This document shows positions 25,939 through 37,407 of a stretch of DNA of 64,000 nt, one piece after another. The stretch covers positions 248,001 to 312,000 of the forward strand of contig JAIVFJ010000008.1 of assembly GCA_025765615.1 (NCBI GenBank), written 5' to 3'. Under the pieces are notes generated by a model, which was given only the letters and a program-made list of their open reading frames with translations, made no database searches and had not been told where the DNA came from. This DNA is from Zopfochytrium polystomum (taxonomy: Eukaryota > Chytridiomycota > Chytridiomycetes > Chytridiales > Chytridiaceae). The translations under genes and the position numbers were made by a program. Positions within the stretch are counted from its first letter, which is position 1. Every line of letters starts with the position of its first letter.

Positions 25939-27973
25939 TCAACTCACCCCCTTCTGCTGCTCTTCGCCGGAGGACTCGTCGCCGCCGTCCTCGCCGCCGC
26001 CGCCAACACCACGCTGCTGCCGCAGCAGCAGCTTCTCCCGCCTCGCCTCGAGCCAGCTCTGCACGTTTCCAGACCCGATGGCGAGCACGGCGTAAGCGGC
26101 GAGCAGGCTCCACGTCTTCTCGTCCACGTCAAAGCCCCTGCCGTCGTTCTTCATGAAGAACCTGGCGGCCTTGAGCAGGCCGGTGCGAGCAAACACGTCG
26201 ACGCCGAGGACGCACAGGTAGGCGCCGCTGCCAGAAGTAGCGGAGATCAGGACGAGCGAGGGGCAGAGCGCCGAGAACAGGCCGCAGGCGGCGGCCGCGA
26301 CGGCCACGAAGGAGGCGCGCCCGGGAACCGTCGTCACCGTGCCGTCCGATGCGAGGCTGAGGAACGCAAATGAGAACGTGGTGCCGAGGAGGCAGCCGAC
26401 CGCGAGGTTCCCCAGAACCGGGAACCCGGCGAACAGAACGCCGCTTAGCAGACCTTTGGGAAGGGGTTGGTAGAGCCGAGCCGGGCCGGGAGGGATGGAG
26501 AGAGGGAGAAAGAGTCGCTTGAGACTACTTTGCGGCGAAACAGGACGAAGTGTTGGGGGGAAGGGTCCTGACGGCTTACCAATGGGGACTGCCGCGGCAA
26601 AGTATGTGAGCGGCAGGATTTTTCTGTCCATCTTGTGACCGATAGCGTGGACGAGGACCAACACCAAGGCAGCTGGGTGGGTGATGAGCGAACGAGGACG
26701 AAGGACGAGTGAGCGCCAGGTAATGACCAAGTTTCGATCGACCACTTACCGACGAGGAACGCTCCTGCGTTGCAAGACGGTATGAAGACATTGAGGGGAG
26801 GGATGGAGGTGTAGGGTGCATTAGCAATCAGTTCCTGCCCTCTAGAACAAGAAAGAAGCAGTAGCGGAGCCTGCCACGGCCTCGGCGTGGTGATGGGGAC
26901 AAGGTCGGGAAAAGACATTGGCGTGCATGCCAAATCGCAAACACAACCAAAACGCAACAATGCACAAAAAGCAACAACGCACCAGCAAAAAAGCGTGCGA
27001 CGCTCTTGTACCGGTTCCCGCCAAACGCAAAGCCCAGGCCGCACAGAATGAGTAGCACGCCGCCAATGATCCACACAGGGTGGATGGGGCCGGGGTCGTC
27101 GACGCCGTCGCCGTCCGAGACGGCGCTCCAGCCGTTGTCCCAGTCCCACGCCGCGACGGCGTCGTCGTCGTCGACAACAGCAGCCTCGGCGTCGTCGCCG
27201 CTTGCGTCGACCAGGGACGGTGCATCCTCGTCCCACGAGTCCGCGTCGGCGGCAGCTGCCGCAGCGTCGTGCGGTGAGGCCGAGGCGGAGCGCTTGCCTC
27301 CAGCGGCAACGTCGGCGTCGGCGTCGGCGGGGGGTGCCTTATGGTCTGGCTTGCGGGGCGGTTCTGTCGCTGCAATCGCTGCCTTGCTGCCCTTGCTGCG
27401 GCTCTCGCTGCCGCTGCTGCTGGTGGTAGCGTGGGTGTCGTGGGTGGTGGTATCGGTGTGGTGAAGAGCCAGAGCGCCGAGAGGCTCTTTCCGGCCGGCG
27501 GTCAGCGTGCGACGCGGCGGGCGTTGCCAGATGCGGTGTTGGCCAGGCGGGTCGTCGGGCGAATGACCGTTGTGGTCTTCGCCGTTCAAGAGCTGGGCCA
27601 GGGACGGTGAGAGGGGGGAGGAGGAGGAGGAGGAGAAGGGGAGGTGTTGCGGGTGGTGGTGGCTTTTGTACGAGTGTCTTTCGGGGGCGGCTGATGCTGC
27701 TGCAGGTGTTGGTGGAGGAATGAGAACGAGGAGGAGGAGGACGAGGAAGGGTAGGTGGGAGGTGGTGGTGGCGGAGGGAGGGGATCGCCGTTGTTGCTGC
27801 AGGCAGCGGGGTCGTCTGTACGCTGATGATGATGATGATGATGATGGTGGCGACAACGATGGGATGCAGTTGCTGCGCCGACAAGGGGCAGGGCGAGGGC
27901 TGGAGCCATGCAGGACGGCGGCGGGGACGGCGACTTCGCCCGGCGGCGGCGTCGGCGGCGCCGAGCGGCGCAT
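25939..27973 (-). CDS. Multi-pass membrane protein of the TM7S3/TM198-like (DUF4203) type
   Basis: The long first exon (27973-27000) begins MRRSAPPTPPPGEVAV. It has one early hydrophobic segment (HLPFLVLLLLVLIPPPTPA) that may be a signal peptide, then a long Ser/Pro/Ala/Asp-rich luminal or extracellular region. Helices follow: HPVWIIGGVLLILCGLGFAF and GNRYKSVARFFAGALLL, then after introns AALVLVLVHAIG and LLSGVLFAGFPVLGNLAVGC, then TVPGRASFVAVAAAACGLFS, SGAYLCVLGVDVFA, SLLAAYAVLAIGSG and a cytoplasmic tail with QSWLEARREKLLLRQQ. This pattern of about seven helices after a large N-terminal domain matches fungal DUF4203 proteins. Introns lie near 26990-26860, 26755-26680 and 26585-26465. Molecular function is unknown. 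Confidence 0.7.
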
Positions 27974-28104
27974 TACAGTTATTGTTGCTGTTATGCGATT
28001 GATTGATTGATTGATGATGATTGTTGCTGGTTCGTTGGCAGGGAAGGGGCGTCCGACAGAGCCAGCCAGCGCCGTGATGAGACACAATGTGGCACTTCAC
28101 AGAC

Positions 28105-28150
28105 AGGCTGGGAAGACAGACAGACGGACAGACAGAGAGACAGACGGTCA
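28105..28150. repeat. (AGAC)n microsatellite upstream of the DUF4203 gene
   Basis: A short AGAC repeat about 130-180 bases upstream of the DUF4203 start, in the presumed promoter or leader. The spacer 27974-28425 otherwise holds only CT repeats. Confidence 0.85.
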
Positions 28151-28269
28151 GAGTGGCAGGACAGAGAGAGAGGCGGCGGAGACAGCACAAACAGGAGGAA
28201 AAAGGAACATCCCGCTCAGCCATGTTGTTCTGGGTGCCACCCCCCGCCCTCGCTGACTCACAAGTAGGT

Positions 28270-28279
<10 letters not shown>

Positions 28280-28315
<36 letters not shown>

Positions 28316-28393
28316 CTCTTCCTCTCCTCTCTCTCATCTCTCCTCTCCTCTTCTCTCTCTCTCTCTCTCTCCTCTCCTCTCCTCTCCTCTCTC

Positions 28394-28425
<32 letters not shown>
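28280..28425. repeat. (CT)n microsatellite, left side of the KDZ element insertion
   Basis: Imperfect CT repeats end exactly where the left terminal inverted repeat starts. The same type of CT tract resumes, on the same strand, right after the other end of the element at 37724. Confidence 0.95.
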
Positions 28426-28739
28426 ACCCCGTTCACCACCCCCCTCGCACTGATGGATCTGTCTCTTTCGTCGTGCAAACAAAGGAGAGAGTCGGTACTT
28501 TCGAGCCGAAAGGCGCGGCCTTGCGCGGCTGTTACTTTTTCTTTTCTTTTTCTTTTTCTTTTTCTTTTTGTTGTCCATTCGAAGCGGAAACCAACCACAT
28601 AAATAATAATAATAATAAAAAAAGTAAAAATAAGGGGAAAAAGGGGGTTGCAAAAGACGGCAGACAGACAAAGTGGGGCCATTGATTTGCAGGGTGAAAG
28701 ACAAATTGCCCCCAACTGCATGAACGGCCCCCGACAACC
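28426..28739 (+). repeat. Left terminal inverted repeat of the KDZ element
   Basis: Reads ACCCCGTTCACCACC... on the plus strand and is inverted relative to 37408-37723. It contains a run of CTTTTT units (28535-28570), a TAA trinucleotide run and the segment CGGCCCCCGACAACC at its inner end. Confidence 0.9.
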
Positions 28740-29087
28740 GAAGAGGGGGGAAATGCGTCTACGGAGCCCATTGCTGAACTTTTCAACGTGCCTCAGCCTT
28801 CGGCAACGGCACGCGATCGGTATTCCATCTTCGGCACCCTTCAACTTGCCCTCACCGCATGGAACGCCGTTGGCGAATATCGTTCGGCTCAAGTGATTTA
28901 GACAGCTCGTTGAAACCCGCATCGAAAAGACCTGTTTTTCGCAGAATTTTAACCCCAACCACACTCGCCACGACAAAGAGAAGAGGCCAAGTTTCGGTGG
29001 AGTGAGCGAAGGACTTTCAACAACTTTTTCAATTCTTTTTATTCATCCCTTCGTGAATTCTGTTTGCAAATCCTTCATGGACTTCCG
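28740..29087. other. Non-coding interior of the KDZ element, left side
   Basis: About 350 bases between the left inverted repeat and the transposase stop. I see no gene; it likely holds the transposase 3' untranslated region. Confidence 0.5.
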
Positions 29088-32000
29088 CTATAACTCTGTC
29101 CAAGACGAGATCTTCGAAAACCACTTCTCAATTTCCGCCTTCGCTGCATCAGCACGAAGCATGTCTTCTTGGCTCAAATCCGAAAAAAGTCGCAAGAAAG
29201 AGTACGCAGTCTCTGGATCGTTTTCGAATGCTGAAGTGATTCTTTGAGAAAGCTCGTTCCAGAACTGATTCACTCTCCAATTGAAATAGAATGCAAACTT
29301 GGCTAGATCGTTCTTTGCGTGATAGAGATCCTCAGCATGACGCCAGTACACTTCGTTTGAATTGTCAAGGGGTGTCGCATTTTTCACTCTCTCGAATATG
29401 TCTTTCATTAAAAGACCAGTGTTGCCTTCCTCAGGCATCGTCGGCTTCCCTGGCTGCATCGAGTCGCCCATTTCGAGGCTCTCTACGTCTCCTTCGTCTT
29501 CAGAAACTTCGTTGGGATCATCATCTGAGTCACCATCGTCATCAATTTCTTCTGGATTGGTGCTGTTGGCAAAACGCAAGCGTTCTGTGTCGTAAAGATT
29601 GTCTGTTGCACGATGAATGCTGTTGTACGTCGCTAACATTTTTCTTAAAGACACGAAGCTTTTCTTGATCGACTTCTTCAATTGGGTCGCTTCGTAAGTC
29701 CCCCCTCCAAATCCTGGCACTTCTTAGTACCTGTGGAGTAGATGATGAGTTCTCTTACCAGCCTTCCTTTTGAGGTTTTGCTCCATTCTAATAATTCCCA
29801 CAGCCTCAGACTCCATATTTCGAAAAAGCGCTTCCAGCTGGGCATCTTTGGTCGATTTTGGATCAAACAACTCTTGTTGGAAATGGTCACGGCGCCTCTT
29901 AATATTCTCAAAAACAACTGTTTTGTAATCGCTCCAATTTTCTGTTGACTTCAAAGCTGCCAGGCCTTCAAACTTAGAGAAAAACCAATTCAGTTGACCA
30001 ACCTTTTGCAGCATTTTCAATTCTTTTTGACAAATTTGTCACGAAGTTCGCAATATGTCTCGACGACTGATGATCAATTACATCCGAAATAATGAGCTCG
30101 CGAAGTCCACGTGTGGCTCGTTGAGTGGGTCCCGATGCATTTGCTAAGATCACTCCAATTTCTTTCTGATCCTTCACCGTCTCGAGTACCAGGCCCAAGT
30201 ATGTAGAACGTGGCGAAGAACTTCTGGCAATAGTGACCGTGGCAGTAAGCATGCATTCCTGGAAGCATGTAAATAAGAGGATCTGGGAGATTGCATTTCT
30301 GTGCGAGCAGTCAAATCGACGTAATTTAATATGCATCACACCTTTCGATGTTGAAAGAATCGACAATTTATGTCATACGACAGAATGATTTGGCTTCCAG
30401 GGATGTGATATGTCGAGAGTAGGTATTCTAGTGCGGAATCAGCATACTTGAAGCCTTCGCCCAAGGCAATATCTAAGAATTAAATCAGTTTCAACGAAGA
30501 GAAGAGGCAAATTAGCCCACCGTACACAGCATTGATAACACCGTGCGAACATGACGAAGCAAATATTCCGTTTATGTCATTCTTTTTATCGTAACCGCTC
30601 TTATGGTCAGCGGCATAGAACCTCGTTGAGCACGTGTCATCTGCTTTTTGGGATGGGCGTGCTACTACTGAGACGGGCTTGAAAAACTCGTTTGTATGGC
30701 TTGGCCTTCCGTGGTCGCCTCCGCCACCTTTCCCAGGTCTCACGTGGCTTGCTGAAAAATATCCGTCAACCCCCTGGCAATACTCGTTAATTTTCTTCCA
30801 TTGTGTTGTGCAACTTACAAGAATAACTGGCGAAACATTGAAATCAATTGACGTCCTATTTGAGTGTTTCGGAGAACAGAGGGGGGCAGGCTGCCAGTCT
30901 TTCGGGACTCCAAGGACTGGGACTGGCTTATGCAAAGCTGTGCAAGGGCAATCATTTCGACCGGCTCCAAAGGTCTCCAGCAGCTCTTCTGTTACACGAC
31001 CATGTCGCGCGAGATGGTAGATTTCCGAAAAGCTCCACAATGCTGAAGAAAACTGCCTGTACGCCGTTGGCCGCCTCGTCGGAAAAGCCTCAGAATTCTC
31101 GCAGAATAGAAGTGTTGACGAAATAACTTGAATACTCACACCAGCAACTGAAAGCTGCTTTGCAATTCTAAGCAGTTGGAATGAGAATGCGTATCCTGAA
31201 AATGCCATTTACGCTCGGAACAACAAAGAAGCGTTGGACCAACCAGGGTTCTGCATACTTGATGGCATGAAACCCAATTTTGATAGAGTGCTTGCAATGC
31301 TGTGTGCGTTACATAATGATAGGAGGACTGTTTCGCGACATTGAACATTGAAGAGAGAAACCTCGATGGGTCGCTGGAATGCCTCTTCGCAGCATTTTAG
31401 TTCTTTAATTGGATGTTTTCGCTCCAAGGCGTGGCAAAGTGAAGAGTTAAAATGGCTATGGGCATGTTTACTACAAAGCCAATATCCGGCTCCGGATGTT
31501 CGACATGTCCTGCATTCAAATTCGCCTTGTGCTTCACATTCCGTTACAATGCAGCTTGAATTGACACGGGGAGGATAGCGCCAACGAAGATAATTGCGCA
31601 AAAGTCCAAATTTCTCGCTTTCAAAGTCAACTCGACGTCGTCGTAGTCGCTCGCTGTGTGAGATTTTCGCATTGGCTGCATGTTGGGTGGACGATCCAAA
31701 TTCGGCGCAGAGTTGACTTTGGGGTGTAAGAAGAGAGCTCCCATCTGCAAAGCGTAAACTGGGCATCAGCCTCGAACGATCAATAGAGGCAGTTACCAAG
31801 TTGCCGGTTTTCGAAAGAGGGGTTTGAGGGAGGTGCGGCTTCTGATGAAATAATCGCCGCGTACCTCCTTCTCGCATCAGCACTTGTCTCGAGAGCCCTT
31901 TTGCGATTTCGAGCTCTCTCCATGGCCGCATCAAGATCTTGCCTTGAAAGGTCACTGGGAATTGAGCAGCGAGCGGGTCTCTAATTCCAACAACTTGCCA

Positions 32001-32338
32001 TCCCGCTTGCTGCCAACGAGCAAGTGTCGATGAGGATCCAGACGCTTGCCATTGAAGAACTGAGGCGTGGCGGCGACAACAGAAAATCCTTCGATATCAG
32101 TGGTTGGTGTCAGAACGGGCTTGAAGCAAGCCCGAGTTTGTTCTGCATCCTCGTGATCAACAAGGCGGATTGAGGGGCGAAGAACATCCTTGAAGGTGGG
32201 GTCCACTACAATTTTTGATGGCTGTTTGGGCATCGCTGGACTGGTCTGCTGACAAGTAATCACAAACACCGAGAAATAGTCCACTCCTCGACCCTCGACG
32301 CCCGCTCGCCACTTTGCCATAGATACCTTCTTCACCAT
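29088..32338 (-). CDS. KDZ (Kyakuja-Dileera-Zisupton) transposase
   Basis: An RNase-H-fold transposase in several exons. Motifs in order on the minus strand are: a Cys/His cluster of the KDZ-associated CxC type (CIVTECEAQGEFECRTC ... WLCSKHAHSHF, about 31540-31410); AYRQFSSALWSFSEIYHLAR; CPCTALHKPVPVLGVPKDW; SIDFNVS, with the probable first catalytic Asp; CSTRFYAADHKSGYDKKN and GIFASSCSHG (about 30630-30540); GEGFKYADSALEYLL; LSYDINCRFF, with the probable second Asp (about 30375); and HAYCHGHYCQKFF followed by RDGEGSERNWSDL, with the probable catalytic Glu (about 30170-30130). The C-terminal exons are helical and acidic and stop at 29088-29090. Intron positions are approximate. The reading frame changes just after the Glu motif (about 30070-30140) without an obvious intron, so this copy may carry a frameshift. 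The start, 32338 or MPKQPSKIVV at about 32231, is unsure. Confidence 0.82.
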
Positions 32339-33862
32339 CAGTCAGTCCATTAGTGATCAAGCCTCCTGCCTGTCTGATGAGGCCTCATTTACGCTCAATG
32401 ATTTTTAAGAAAGGTTGGCAACAGTTCCGTGGAATAATGAATATCCGGCTTTACCTAAGTAATTGAATATGGATTTCGTTTGGCCAGCTTCCGGATAAGG
32501 ATATCTCCTCAATTAGTAAATTTGGTCAAATATGCGATTTTTGCAAATATTTGACTCAAGATACAAATGTGGTTAACACATTTCCCTAATTAATACACCA
32601 TCATGCATAGTGGAATTGTTTCATTCCAGGTCCACTTGCAAATGCTAGACCTATTGGGCATGGGAAGGTTTTGGGAAGAGACACAGTACTGACATAATTG
32701 TCCAAGAACCTCCGCTATCTCCTCAGCACGTAACCTGGAGCTACAAAATGCCAGGGTTTCCTTGGGACTATTGGTTCTGGATTGTCTCCAGCGCCACAAA
32801 TATTGGCTTGCACACAACCATACTGCATCAACTCACTAACGTCACATCCTCAAATTGTAAGGCAAAAGAGTGAAGCTACAGAGTCTAGTTTTATGGAAAT
32901 TATTCCTGAGACCAAAAAATCTCACAAGATTTCGAGGATTGATATCATGTTGGTCACAATAGCACCACGCTGACATGTGTGTCACTACTGTTGTGTGTGG
33001 ATCACGCAAATGTTAGAATATTTTATTGGCATTGCTGTGCTGATTTGAACAGCAATATTGACTGGGACAAGAAAAGAGAAAAATGTTCTAAACTCACCGA
33101 ACTGTATGTATCTGACTGATTTGCTTTCACATCAACACACAACTCCCTGTTTCCTACCTTCGAGAAACTTCCGTTGGCAAAATCCAACATTGGGCATTTC
33201 TTAATCTTAAAGATTTACAATCCGCGCTGTTAACCTTCAAATATGTGAAAACAATTGACTCTGAGTGAGAGTGGAAGAGCTGAAGGAGCTGAAGGAGCTG
33301 AAGATGTGTGATTGTGTTAAAATTCTCTGTTATGACTAATTCATACATTGTGATGATATCACGCTATAATAGTTGCAACATGACTGACACAGGGTAAAAG
33401 CCTCTCATTTAATTATCTGCTTTGGAGGGGAGGAGGAAAACTGCTTTAACCAGAACCCTACATAATGATCATATGCACGCTGTAATAGTTGCTAGGCAAG
33501 CATGACCAGCACAGGGTAAAAACCTCTCCTATATTATCTGCTTGAGCAGAGGAGGAGGAAATCTGTTAACACTGGGTTTCTGTTCCACTTAATACTTGGA
33601 GTATTTGTCATCAGCGCAAGCCAGCGCCCAGGTCTGCATTGGCGGCGGCTTGCTCTCCCATGGGCATTGTGAGAACGATAACTGACAGTCACAATAGGTG
33701 CGGGTCTGTCTTGTGCCTCTTGCTGCTAACCAGTCAGTTCCGCCTAACAAATAGTTTGCTAGTTGAATCCCCAACCGCTTATGCTTTGATCCTCACATCT
33801 GTTGCAATGTAGCAATTCACATCAACGACTGCAACGAAAAATATTATCAATCATAGATCCGT
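32339..33862. other. AT-rich spacer inside the KDZ element
   Basis: About 1.5 kb between the two element genes. It should hold the transposase promoter and the 3' end of the second gene. It contains a two-copy tandem repeat (33350-33571). One short frame on the minus strand (33774-33589: GIQLANYLLGGTDWLAARGT) looks coding-like, but I cannot place it in a family. Confidence 0.5.
33350..33571. repeat. Imperfect tandem direct repeat, two copies of about 105 bp
   Basis: Copy 1 (about 33350-33450) and copy 2 (about 33463-33571) share GCTATAATAGTTG/GCTGTAATAGTTG, CAGCACAGGGTAAAA-like, CCTCTC, ATTATCTGCTT and GGAGGAGGAAA blocks in the same order. Confidence 0.8.
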
Positions 33863-36424
33863 TTATTCATTGTTAAGAAAACGCATTAAAGCACAGTTAT
33901 ACTTTTGCTGGCATTTAGGGCAGGCAACGTATCCACCAACATTCTCCTCACCGATACTGACTCCGTGCCCTGGAAAAACGTGCTTTCCACAAAACGGGCA
34001 ACAGTGCCCGTGGCCCAGATCCCACCCACAACCACACCCACATTCTAGAATCCTTCGTGCTTCAGGGGAGCAGCCGCATGGCTCAAAGTCTGTAATAGTA
34101 CTGCTGACAACTAAATAAAGCCAATGAGTTCTGATAAGGTCGTGATAATATTCTTACATTGATAAAAATCAAGTAATCGAAGGGGGTCATAGTCCTTCCA
34201 AATGAGCACTTCTGCTTTCGGATCGCGAGAAGTATAATCAAAAGACTCCCTGACTTCCATTTCGCTACAGCTGCTGGAGAGTGTGGAACTCAGTTGTGGA
34301 GATCCTGGCAAAGTCGCAGCATCATCCCTGTGAACAGTCGGTGGGTCTGTTGCTCAATGAAGCAATGGTAAGATGTAATTAAAAGTCGAAATATACGTGG
34401 ACTGACCTAAGGACAGCATCCTGCTTGCTGGAAATTGTTCAGGCGTAGAGCTGTCACAAATAAACTGCGTTGTAGTAGTGAATCCTTCTGCAATAGAAAG
34501 TCGTGATCTTCTTTGCAATGGAGCAGGGAGTAATTGCTGCTCGTCTCCAGTAGTCGAGCTCTGCCTCCTCCGCTTTTTTTTTTGCTTGAGTACTGATGGA
34601 TGCGTGGTGTTAAGCTTCCCTTTGTTTAGCTTGAAATGGAAAATAACTAACCTGTGCTCTGCGGATTGGATATTTCTTGATATATTCATCTGTCAACTCA
34701 ACAGATATGGTTGAAGTTGTCGCAGCCTCGATGACAATAATGCTTTGCTCCATCCGAAAACGCGTCCATTCACTCAACACTGCCGCTGAAAGATTTGATG
34801 ATCCCACAGCAACAAGAATTTCTCCCTTTTTAATTGCGGCTGTTGGGTATTTTTGGACAAGTGTAAGGCCTCGTTCTCGTAGACTCTGATGAAATGCCTC
34901 CATGACGCTGTCACGAGCCCGCTTTCTCCTTCTTTGAATTAGTAGAAAAATAGTTTGAAAACAAATGGCACCTTACATTGTGTCTAGTTGGGAAAGACTT
35001 CTTTGTTTGCTTTCAACCTTCTCATAGCCACCAGCTTCAATTGAACGCTTGTTGTAAAAGTGAACGCAGAGAGTTCCAAGATCAACAAGCTGAGTCAATT
35101 CATCCCAAACAGACTGAACGACAGGTCCTGGCAATTTGTGAAATCGAGGTTTACACAAAGACCAAGTAGATTTACCAAGTGCGCGACTGTGAGATTGAAC
35201 ACCGGGTGCCCAAAGAAAGGAGAAGCTTTGGAGCCCTAAGCGAACTGCAACGGATCAGTAATTGAGTGACGAGCACCATAAACTCACGCAAAGCATTTTG
35301 GACATCATTCAGTTTTTGAGTGATTCTGTTAACTTCCGCCAGCCATTCTTTCGAGCCAAGCGTGAAGTCCTCACGACAATGCGTCAGTCGTTCATGACCA
35401 GCACAATAGGATCACTCACTTTAAATTCCACCTCGGCTGCAGCTCGCTTGTTGTAAGATTCCTGCTCTTCAGAGGAGAGGCTCGACCATTTATTCTCTGC
35501 AGATAGGATTTGAAGAACTTCAGCACCATGTTTTTCTCGAGCGAGTCCCGACGCTTGCATCGCGTCATTAGAATTCTCGAATATCCGTTTGCACGTCGAA
35601 TCTGCACCTTTCGCTTCCTTCCCAAGATCTCGCATGTACAGTTGATATCCAGTAAGCTTTCGATCTAATTTCATTCTAAACTCCTCCAACACCGTGGGAA
35701 ACTGTGCTTTCTGGCTTTCCGTCTGATCAGCTGTTGCACTGGTTGTTGTCGTGGAATTCGTCACTTTCAAAGCTGAAGAGATTGCACTGGGTAGTGAAAC
35801 GTGCAAACAATTTAACAGAAACTCAGCGTCACGCAATGCTCACGAAGGTTCTTCGGCTCCCAGGGCCGGAAAAGGGTTGGTTGGATCTGGATGTGATAGT
35901 GAAGAGTGTCTTTTTGGTCCAACGGCAGGAATTGCAGAGGAAGCAATCGCGCTCGCCGGATCGTTGGACATGTCCATCGCTGTTTGGATGATCGTGTCAC
36001 CACTAACGTCCATGGCTTGAGGCACAGTGATGATCGTCAGTATTAAGCAAGCCCATCCATCACAAGTAATATCTGACCTTCTGGACTGTGTAAAGCCTGC
36101 TCTTTGTCGCCGTCATTCTGCCCTCCGCGGCTCGACCTTGATCGCTTATTCTGGATGTATTGCTGGCGAAGTATTGTGTTGATCGCTTTGGAGTTTTGGA
36201 GTGTTGGAGAGGAATCTTACTTTGATGTTGCGAACTGTGGCTCCTCCCCCCATCAGAATCTGAACGAGATGTGGGTTGTCTGATACGAATTCCGCTGCCG
36301 GCTTGGGACAGGAATTGTAGGCTTTCTCAAGCTGCTGGAGCTGGTCTGGCTTCCAAACGAACCGTTGCTTCGCAGACTTCGTTGATTCTGCGGGAGGCGT
36401 TGATCCATTAAAAAAACCAAACAT
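33863..36424 (-). CDS. Homeodomain + HMG-box-like + zinc-binding protein carried by the KDZ element
   Basis: A second multi-exon gene inside the transposon. Exon 1 (36424-36221) encodes KQRFVWKPDQLQQLEKAY and ends TVRNIK. A 58-base GTAAGA..CAG intron (36220-36163) joins this to QYIQNKRSRSSRGG, giving a homeodomain recognition helix with Gln50, Asn51 and Arg53. A later exon (about 35815-35400) has RKLTGYQLYMRDLGKEA and EVLQILSAENKWSSLSSEEQ ESYNKRAAAE, resembling the start and end of an HMG box with extra residues between. Further exons include FGHPVFNLTVAHL, a helical segment, SLRERGLTLVQKYPTAAIKK and a Ser/Arg-rich stretch. The last exon has a Cys/His-rich domain (CGCS ... CGCGCGWDLGHGHCCPFCGK ... 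CPKCQQKY) and stops at 33863-33865. Whether all exons belong to one transcript is inferred. It could act as a DNA-binding partner of the transposase or a regulator. Confidence 0.6.
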
Positions 36425-37407
36425 GAGCGTTTCGTACCAGCCGATGACATCGTAACACAGTCTCTAGCTCGGATCAATGGATTTTTTGTGAGGTATTGAT
36501 CTGATCCAAGGACGAGCAAAACAAAAAAGAAAGCCGTCCGAAATTTTGGTCCGATTTCGAAGAGACCAGGTGCAAACAGGCACACCAAACAACAGACAGT
36601 GACTATCAGCCCAACTCCCAAGCTCCTTCGGCACTGCAAACACGAGCGTTCAATGCGTGATGGCACACGGTGCGATGAAGCCCCTGTGATTTTTTTTTTA
36701 ATGAGGTGACGAGGTATGCACGAAGGTAAATCCAACAATAGCAAATGTGTCAACACTGATCAACAAGGGATACAATTGTAGAGGGCGGGTCTGTGTGGCA
36801 ACCAACGATGGAAGTACATGAGAAGCACCAGACCTCCAAGGTCAGCGGCGTTGTGTCAGTGATAGGAGGGACAATCAACACAACGAGGAGCAAGGTACCG
36901 ATGAACGATTGAAACACCTCGACCCGATCCCTGAGATCAAAACTGTCAGTCGCGCAAAAAGTATGGTGAACATGCAAAGGCGAATAAGCAGACTTAGCAG
37001 ACAGTCGTTCTCGTCAAACCCGTTCCAGACGTGCAACTGAGGTAAGGTCGTTCAGCCGGCCAAGGACTGCCTTGTTGTTGGACCTGAGACGATAATGACG
37101 GCTGCGACTGAGATTTATGACCATGTCGATGGACAATGGCTCACAGACCGACGGCTCCCATTGTTAATGCTGCTGCTGCTTCTTCTGCTAACGTTCTTCC
37201 AAAAGAGCACGGCGACGCTACTACTCAGCGCCGCCCTTGCCCCTTCAGCCGACAGGCCACAGACGTTCCATGTCCAACGCATCCATCTATCGCACACTTC
37301 CGTCCTCGCCCCTTACAATCATCTTGCAATCGGTAACCAAGATCGTCCATTCAAGATCGAACCTATGCTAAGAGAACGTTAACATGGCGTGTTGGCCGCC
37401 GTTTTTG
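36425..37407. other. KDZ element interior, right side, no firm gene
   Basis: About 980 bases upstream of the homeodomain gene. Minus-strand frames with hydrophobic stretches exist (36977-36750 and 36756-36430: TLLLVVLIVPPI, VGLIVTVCCLVCLFAPGLF), but they show no family and overlap the homeodomain exon out of frame. The region most likely contains the promoter of that gene. Confidence 0.4.

Noticed and set aside
27586..27909. His-rich alternative N-terminus (MAPALALPLVGAATA and a His run) for the DUF4203 gene
   Set aside because: That frame ends before the membrane domain. The frame starting at 27973 is continuous with the conserved helices.
28258..28976. Frames in the left inverted repeat, and their twins at 37384-37859
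   Set aside because: The same sequence occurs in both inverted repeats with low-complexity Lys/Glu and hydrophobic runs from CTTTTT repeats. It is a transposon terminus, not a gene.
33589..33774. Retroviral-type protease or other retroelement fragment (LLGGTDWLAARG)
   Set aside because: The resemblance is short and no neighbouring retroelement domain supports it.
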